From positions 1 through 16,761 of the forward strand of contig DAOVQR010000002.1 of NCBI GenBank assembly GCA_030628575.1: DNA of 16,761 nt, in the 5' to 3' direction. Positions 13,109 to 16,761 of this stretch are shown in pieces. The DNA is from a bacterium (lineage in GTDB: Bacteria > Patescibacteriota > UBA1384 > JAMDBS01 > DAOVQR01). The number at the start of each line of letters is the position of its first letter. Positions within the stretch are counted from its first letter, which is position 1. Below the pieces are notes generated by a model that did not search any database, was not told the DNA's origin, and was given only the letters and a program-made list of their open reading frames with translations. The translations under genes and the position numbers were made by a program.

Positions 13109-13330
13109 TTATTCCACAAAAAAATTAATTTCTTTTTTATAAATTTTAGCCAATTCATTTAGTTCTGTAATATCAATTCTTCTTTCACCTCTTTCAACCT
13201 TTGAAATATAGGATTGAGGTTTATTTAATTTTAAAGCAACATCTTCTTGTTTAAGATTTGTATTAAGACGAGCTTTCTTTAGCTTTTCCAAAACATTCTT
13301 ATAATTTTTTGAATAAATTGATTTAGGCAT
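13109..13330 (-). CDS. XRE-family HTH regulator (possible R-M controller protein)
   Basis: A 73-aa single-domain Cro/CI-type helix-turn-helix protein. The DNA-binding unit is LKQEDVALKLNKPQSYISKVERGERRI, given here in two parts: scaffold helix LKQEDVALKLN and recognition helix PQSYISKVERGERR. Its size and its position directly before the DHH-like gene match controller (C) proteins of type II R-M systems, which delay restriction until methylation is established. The ATG lies only 9 nt after the -10 box and has no Shine-Dalgarno, so the mRNA is predicted to be leaderless, as is known for several C-protein genes. The alternative is an ordinary antitoxin-like repressor. Confidence 0.85.
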   Translation of the reverse strand: MPKSIYSKNYKNVLEKLKKARLNTNLKQEDVALKLNKPQSYISKVERGERRIDITELNELAKIYKKEINFFVE

Positions 13331-13339
13331 ATTAAATAC

Positions 13340-13368
13340 ATTGTATAACCCATTATGGTATATCCCAA
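13340..13368 (-). promoter_or_regulatory. Promoter of the XRE/DHH-like operon
   Basis: On the minus strand TTGGGA (13363-13368), a 17-nt spacer and TACAAT (13340-13345), 9 nt before the ATG. An imperfect inverted repeat, TATAACC/GGTATA (plus strand, 13344-13362), fills the spacer and is a candidate operator for the XRE protein. Confidence 0.5.
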
Positions 13369-13397
13369 ATTAGGTTATTATTAAAAATCCGACAAAT

Positions 13398-13435
13398 AAA
13401 AAATCATCTTGAGTTTAATCGAAAGATGATTTTTT
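13398..13435. terminator. Strong bidirectional-type terminator
   Basis: AAAAAATCATCTT (13398-13410) and AAGATGATTTTTT (13423-13435) form a perfect 13-bp stem with a 12-nt loop. The U-run exists on both strands. On the minus strand it would end transcription from the NO VEIN operon before the XRE promoter. Confidence 0.75.
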
Positions 13436-13456
13436 GGCTTGCCACTCGAAATTTTA
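13428..13456. repeat. Terminator-linked 29-bp repeat, copy B
   Basis: Second copy of the block at 8692-8720 (27/29 identical), again overlapping the right arm of a terminator hairpin and ending CACTCGAAATTTTA. Confidence 0.55.
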
Positions 13457-13468
13457 ATGAAGTGTGGT

Positions 13469-13513
13469 GGTGTTTGTTGAATGATGTTTGCACTTATTAC
13501 AAACAGAATCCTG
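13469..13513. repeat. 45-bp direct repeat, right copy
   Basis: It matches 10371-10415 at 44 of 45 positions, same orientation, 3,098 bp apart. On the minus strand it is preceded by CCGCCTGC and followed by a terminator hairpin, just as the left copy is preceded by CCGCCCGC and followed by one. Confidence 0.85.
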
Positions 13514-13520
13514 ATTAATG

Positions 13521-13577
13521 AGCAGGCGGAAGGGGGTGTGGGGGGAATTTCGCCCCGCCCTCTTTTTCTTTTTTGCT
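13521..13577. other. G/C-rich strand-asymmetric intergenic segment
   Basis: In DNA that is otherwise very AT-rich, the plus strand holds GGCGGAAGGGGG and TGTGGGGGG, then AATTTCGCCCCGCCC and a T-rich tail. GGGG and CCCC can form a short hairpin (near 13543-13560) followed by CTTTTTCTTTTTT, which would read as a plus-strand terminator, although no plus-strand gene ends nearby. The clustered G-runs could also form a quadruplex. No coding potential is seen. Confidence 0.35.
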
Positions 13578-13596
13578 GTCACTATTTTTGTATTTA

Positions 13597-13833
13597 CTAT
13601 AATCTAGCATCATCTACTCGTTCATAGCCCAAACCATGAAAATATTCAACTGTTTGATTAATATTTTCTTGAGGAATGGTAAAACAAAAAATCCTTTTTC
13701 CATTTTCTATTAATTGAGTAACATCACGTGTAATATGTGGCTCCAGCAAACCTTAATGAATGCTGAATTTTTTTTGTTCTTCATCTTTAACCACAACTGA
13801 TATTTTTATTAGATCCATTTTATGTTTAGACAT
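13597..13833 (-). pseudogene. Small gene interrupted by one in-frame stop
   Basis: A minus-strand frame starts MSKHKMDLIKISVVVKDEE at 13833, with AGGA 8 nt upstream. It meets TAA at codon 27 (13753-13755) and continues in the same frame for 51 codons with protein-like composition (LLEPHITRDVTQLIENGKR, FTIPQENINQTVEYFHGLG) to a TAG at 13597-13599. No frameshift is needed; a single base change such as CAA to TAA explains it. The full product would be 78 aa and is not recognised. It is the last gene of the NO VEIN operon, 7 nt after the membrane-protein gene. A recent nonsense mutation or a sequencing error is most likely; readthrough is a remote option. Confidence 0.6.
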
Positions 13834-13840
13834 ATAATTC

Positions 13841-14257
13841 CTAATTTTTAGTATATGTTTTTGACATAAGTTCTTTTAATCCTTTGACTAGATCAACAAT
13901 GGTTTGCATTATCGGATTCATTTCCTTGGCATTCGAAGCAGCATCTTTATTCGCCATAGATACTCCATAATGCTTAAATATATCTTCCACAATCTTTCCA
14001 ACTATACTTAGTAAATATTTATCTTTGTCTTGCTCGGATCTTTTTAGTGACCAAAAAAGAAAAGCAGAAAGACCGAATACTATCAAAATGGCAATTATTG
14101 CCATTTTGAATTTATCGAATGATAACTCCGAAAAAATAATCCTTTGCAAAAAATACAAAGCTGCAGCTCCCGAAACGATAGGAACAAATTGGTAACTCTC
14201 ACTCTTTATTTGGGATACCCTTTTATTCAAACCATCTTTAAATTTTTCTTTATTCAT
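13841..14257 (-). CDS. Two-helix membrane protein of the NO VEIN operon
   Basis: I do not recognise a family for this 138-aa protein. Two membrane helices are clear: ~24-42 (FVPIVSGAAALYFLQRIIF) and ~51-71 (MAIIAILIVFGLSAFLFWS). A short basic N-terminal tail precedes them and a ~65-residue polar, helical C-terminal part follows (KLL to LVKGLKELMSKT). Both ends are predicted on the same side of the membrane. AAGGA 5 nt before the ATG supports the start. It lies 19 nt after the 292-aa gene. Small two-helix proteins are common membrane effectors in phage-defence operons, but here that is inference from context only. Confidence 0.7.
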   Translation of the reverse strand: MNKEKFKDGLNKRVSQIKSESYQFVPIVSGAAALYFLQRIIFSELSFDKFKMAIIAILIVFGLSAFLFWSLKRSEQDKDKYLLSIVGKIVEDIFKHYGVSMANKDAASNAKEMNPIMQTIVDLVKGLKELMSKTYTKN

Positions 14258-14276
14258 TTTTATCCTTGTTCTAATA

Positions 14277-15155
14277 TCATTTTTTTATTGATGTATTCTT
14301 AATATTTATAGAATTATACAAACGATTAAATAATCTTATACTCGTGTTAATATACGCATAAAGGAATGATCTACAATCTTTTAGGGATATAATGCTCGAT
14401 CTTGAACCTATCGATATTGTATGTATTTTGTTTGAATAAAAGGCATCCATGTTAATACTTGTATAATTTGAGCGTAGCACATTAGCTGTATTAGATTTAA
14501 GAAAGCTCGTTACAGAATAATGCTTAATAGCATTCGCTTGATACTTGGTTTTTAATTCCATGTTCATTTTTTTAATTTTACTATAATCTTTTATGAGCCA
14601 CTTGGGTATATTGTTGTTATTATTATCCTTAAACTTGTTATTAAATTGTTCCTGTAATTTAGCGTAGAAAGCCACGTACCAGTCGTTTTGACTAATATTC
14701 CCTTGGTTTATTTTATTTTTCACTTTTTCTTTACCAACTAGTTTTTCGAGATCATGAAAAGAAGTATATGCAAGCATAAGGAGTATCTGTAAATAGTCAA
14801 TGCTTGCATTCGCAAATACGAGAGTCGCATTTAGAGACTGTTCTTCAAAAAGTTCTCTATGATCAGATTCAATTTTCGTATTAGAATCAGATGTGGATAG
14901 GGCAAGTTTTTCAGCTATTGAGCTATTAGATAAAACAAGGTGAAATTTTGCAAGATCTAAAATGGATTTGGTATTGATAAAGTGATTTTTTAGCAGTAAA
15001 CCTTCCCTTCTATCAATTATTCTTTCTTTGTTGTCTCCAGTGTGAATAGAAATTTTATTGTTACAAAAAAATAAATCTGCTACGCTACTAAACTGCCCTA
15101 TATTTACAGTTTGTTCTATTTTTAATTTATTTTTCAATTGTTTTAATTTTTTCAT
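14277..15155 (-). CDS. Uncharacterised 292-aa protein of the NO VEIN operon
   Basis: No certain family. It is soluble, mostly helical, and has no signal peptide or membrane helix. Two stretches look like helices of a HEPN-type bundle: SLNATLVFANASIDYLQILL (~107-126) and KYQANAIKHYSVTSFL (~204-219). In the second, N-A-I-K-H recalls the RNxxKH loop of HEPN ribonucleases, but the arginine is replaced. A low-complexity KDNNNNNIPKW lies near 176. The start has no Shine-Dalgarno. The gene sits 17 nt after the NO VEIN gene and 19 nt before the membrane protein, so it is surely co-transcribed. HEPN assignment is tentative. Confidence 0.55.
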   Translation of the reverse strand: MKKLKQLKNKLKIEQTVNIGQFSSVADLFFCNNKISIHTGDNKERIIDRREGLLLKNHFINTKSILDLAKFHLVLSNSSIAEKLALSTSDSNTKIESDHRELFEEQSLNATLVFANASIDYLQILLMLAYTSFHDLEKLVGKEKVKNKINQGNISQNDWYVAFYAKLQEQFNNKFKDNNNNNIPKWLIKDYSKIKKMNMELKTKYQANAIKHYSVTSFLKSNTANVLRSNYTSINMDAFYSNKIHTISIGSRSSIISLKDCRSFLYAYINTSIRLFNRLYNSINIKNTSIKK

Positions 15156-15172
15156 TATTGAATCTGTAAAAT

Positions 15173-16761
15173 TTATAATTTAAAATTAATAGGATGAGCA
15201 TAAAGATTTCCATCTTTCCAAAGTTTAATTGGATTTCTCAACATTTTTATTTCAGCGTTTGATTTTCCAGCATTATAAACTACATACAGCACATATTTTT
15301 CTCCCTTACCTTGATCATAAAGTTTTCTAGCAAATTCCCACTGAGTTCCCGTAATTTCTATTAATTCCTTATCTTTCCCCGTTTTTGCTTTTACTTCAAT
15401 GTATTCAATTTCTATTCCATTTTTCTTTGCAACAAAATCATAACCCTTTCCTATGTTACCTGGTTTGTTTAACCAAACAATTTCGATTTTTTCATTACCA
15501 TAATTTGTTTTAAATCCAAAATCAGTTTTAATAGGAGTTCCTTTTTTCTCGTATTCTTTTTTTAATGATTCATAAACATATTCTTCGCCCCAGTTTCCAA
15601 TTTTTTGTCTATCAATGTAATTTTGTGTTTCAATAATATCGGCTTCTATTTCACTCCTTTTATTTTTTTCAGCTTGTATACTTTTATTTTTTTCTAATTG
15701 CTTTGCTTGATCTTTTAGGTCGGGTGTTATGTTTTTTACTAATTCAACTTTTTCAATTTTTACATCAATCTGATTGGGCTGACATTCTGGTATCCAACTA
15801 TTAACTTTGTCTTTTTGTTGTAATTCTGCTTTCTTTGTATTTTTAGGTGGAAAATTTTTAATGTCTTCACCTGAATATCCTTTATCTTTTAAATCCTTAA
15901 TCAATTGATCATTTTCTGGCAGTTTGACTACGACATTGGGCTTATTAAATTCAAGGTTTTCTAGAAGAATATCTATATTTTCGTTATCTTTAGTATACTT
16001 ATTTGGCAATTCAGAAAAGGTAATCTCATTTGGTTTTACGAATTTATTGTTTTTGTTAAATAGCCACGATTTTGATTTCAGTGTTTTAAGAAATTTTGGT
16101 TCAATAAAACTTTTATGTTGATAACGAAAGAACCAACAATATTCTCCTCTAAAAAATGTGTCCACTCTTTGTTCAATATTTTTTAACAATAATCTCCACA
16201 GTAATAATGATTTTTTAACGGTAATATCTTTTATAAAATTTTCTAATCCTTCATATTCATAATCTGTTATTGTCGCATATTCATGACCATATTTACTGTG
16301 CTGCTCACCTTGAATTTTTACATGTTCGTCTTTCGATAAATTACTTTGTATCTCAATCCGTTTCGGTTTATTTTCAACCCCTAATTCCTTTAAAAAAGGT
16401 TCTAACCGTTCTTTCCCAATTTTTTTATAAAGTTTATCTGAGACCAAAAATATGGATTTATAACCATCAAAATATTCTTTTAAATCTTTATTTTTAAAAT
16501 ATATTTCTGAAGCTTTTCGTAAATAATGTTTGCCCGTAATATTATTAATCGAATCAATGAAATTAATATCAGACCATTTTTCAATAAATTTATCTTTCTC
16601 ATTTGATGGTATGGTCTTACGAGCCTTTAGTATTTTTTTGATATCGTTATAATATTCTTTATTTTCTATTGTTTTTCCCACTTGATATTTTGGCAAGATA
16701 ATTTTATTTACTTCGGTAAAAAGATCAGGTTTTTTTATTCCAAGTGCTTCCAAAAACTTTA
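15173..16761 (-). CDS. NO VEIN/sacsin-like protein with C-terminal DUF3883 nuclease-like domain (partial)
   Basis: The frame is open to the window edge (codons KF precede the TTG at 16753), so this is the C-terminal ~528 residues of a longer protein. The central WLFNKNNKFVKPNEITFSEL (~230-249, from the TTG) is the strand-turn motif seen in sacsin/NO VEIN proteins. A charged coiled linker (~340-385) leads to a DUF3883/NOV_C domain: GNWGEEYVYESLKKEY (~386-401), GKGYDF (D439) and IEYIEVKAK (E453, K455), a PD-(D/E)xK-like set, then ITGTQWEFARK and YVLYVVYN. Family members carry an N-terminal HSP90-like ATPase, expected here upstream of the window. They often lie in restriction and phage-defence islands. 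It leads the operon that includes the next three genes. Confidence 0.85.
   Translation of the reverse strand, partial: KFLEALGIKKPDLFTEVNKIILPKYQVGKTIENKEYYNDIKKILKARKTIPSNEKDKFIEKWSDINFIDSINNITGKHYLRKASEIYFKNKDLKEYFDGYKSIFLVSDKLYKKIGKERLEPFLKELGVENKPKRIEIQSNLSKDEHVKIQGEQHSKYGHEYATITDYEYEGLENFIKDITVKKSLLLWRLLLKNIEQRVDTFFRGEYCWFFRYQHKSFIEPKFLKTLKSKSWLFNKNNKFVKPNEITFSELPNKYTKDNENIDILLENLEFNKPNVVVKLPENDQLIKDLKDKGYSGEDIKNFPPKNTKKAELQQKDKVNSWIPECQPNQIDVKIEKVELVKNITPDLKDQAKQLEKNKSIQAEKNKRSEIEADIIETQNYIDRQKIGNWGEEYVYESLKKEYEKKGTPIKTDFGFKTNYGNEKIEIVWLNKPGNIGKGYDFVAKKNGIEIEYIEVKAKTGKDKELIEITGTQWEFARKLYDQGKGEKYVLYVVYNAGKSNAEIKMLRNPIKLWKDGNLYAHPINFKL

Noticed and set aside
10371..13513. Integron attC sites as an explanation for the 45-bp repeats
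   Set aside because: No RYYYAAC/GTTRRRY core pair brackets the repeats, the enclosed genes point both ways, and no integrase is present in the window.
16751..16753. TTG at 16753 as a true start of the NO VEIN-like gene
   Set aside because: The frame is open to the window edge, there is no ribosome site in view, and the family has a large N-terminal ATPase that is missing here. The gene most likely begins beyond the window.
1..16761. CRISPR array
   Set aside because: Only pairs of direct repeats were found, with kilobase spacing; there are no regularly spaced repeats and no cas genes.

Overview
This window is a low-GC bacterial chromosome segment. The gene set and weak or absent Shine-Dalgarno sites suggest a small-genome Patescibacteria/CPR-type fermenter, but the phylum cannot be fixed from sequence alone. 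TGA is used as a stop (ends at 3883 and 5161), which argues against lineages that read UGA as glycine. The class III (oxygen-sensitive) ribonucleotide reductase implies anaerobic life.

Left part (1-8570), mostly housekeeping. A 164-bp long-hairpin, MITE-like element (57-220) is followed by a leader with two mutually exclusive hairpins, the second terminator-like (239-319), and by the nrdD-nrdG pair. Next come two consecutive DUF881 membrane proteins and a small secreted, membrane-anchored protein. A tRNA-Val(GAC) with encoded CCA follows on the minus strand, then a DsbA-like thiol oxidoreductase lipoprotein and a P2-type cation (calcium-like) ATPase, also on the minus strand.

Right part (8640-16761), an accessory or defence island. 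(a) A tight three-gene minus-strand operon ends in a VapC PIN toxin; it holds an antitoxin-like small gene and an uncharacterised first gene. (b) A 3.1-kb segment is bounded by two 45-bp direct repeats (44/45 identical). It carries the first ~40 codons of a SIR2-like protein, a LexA-DNA methyltransferase fusion on the plus strand, and, convergent with it, an XRE regulator plus a 335-aa protein with DHH-phosphoesterase-like motifs. This has the layout of a controlled restriction-modification system, but the methyltransferase is fused to a complete self-cleaving LexA repressor and the presumed effector is not a recognisable restriction enzyme. (c) A minus-strand operon enters from the right edge. 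It encodes the C-terminal part of a NO VEIN/sacsin-like protein with a PD-(D/E)xK nuclease-like end, an uncharacterised 292-aa protein, a two-helix membrane protein and a small gene broken by one in-frame stop.

The most novel candidate is the SOS-cleavable LexA-methyltransferase with its convergent XRE/DHH-like pair: a modification enzyme that could be separated from its own DNA-binding domain by DNA damage. The second is the NO VEIN operon. Functions in the island are inferred from motifs and gene order.
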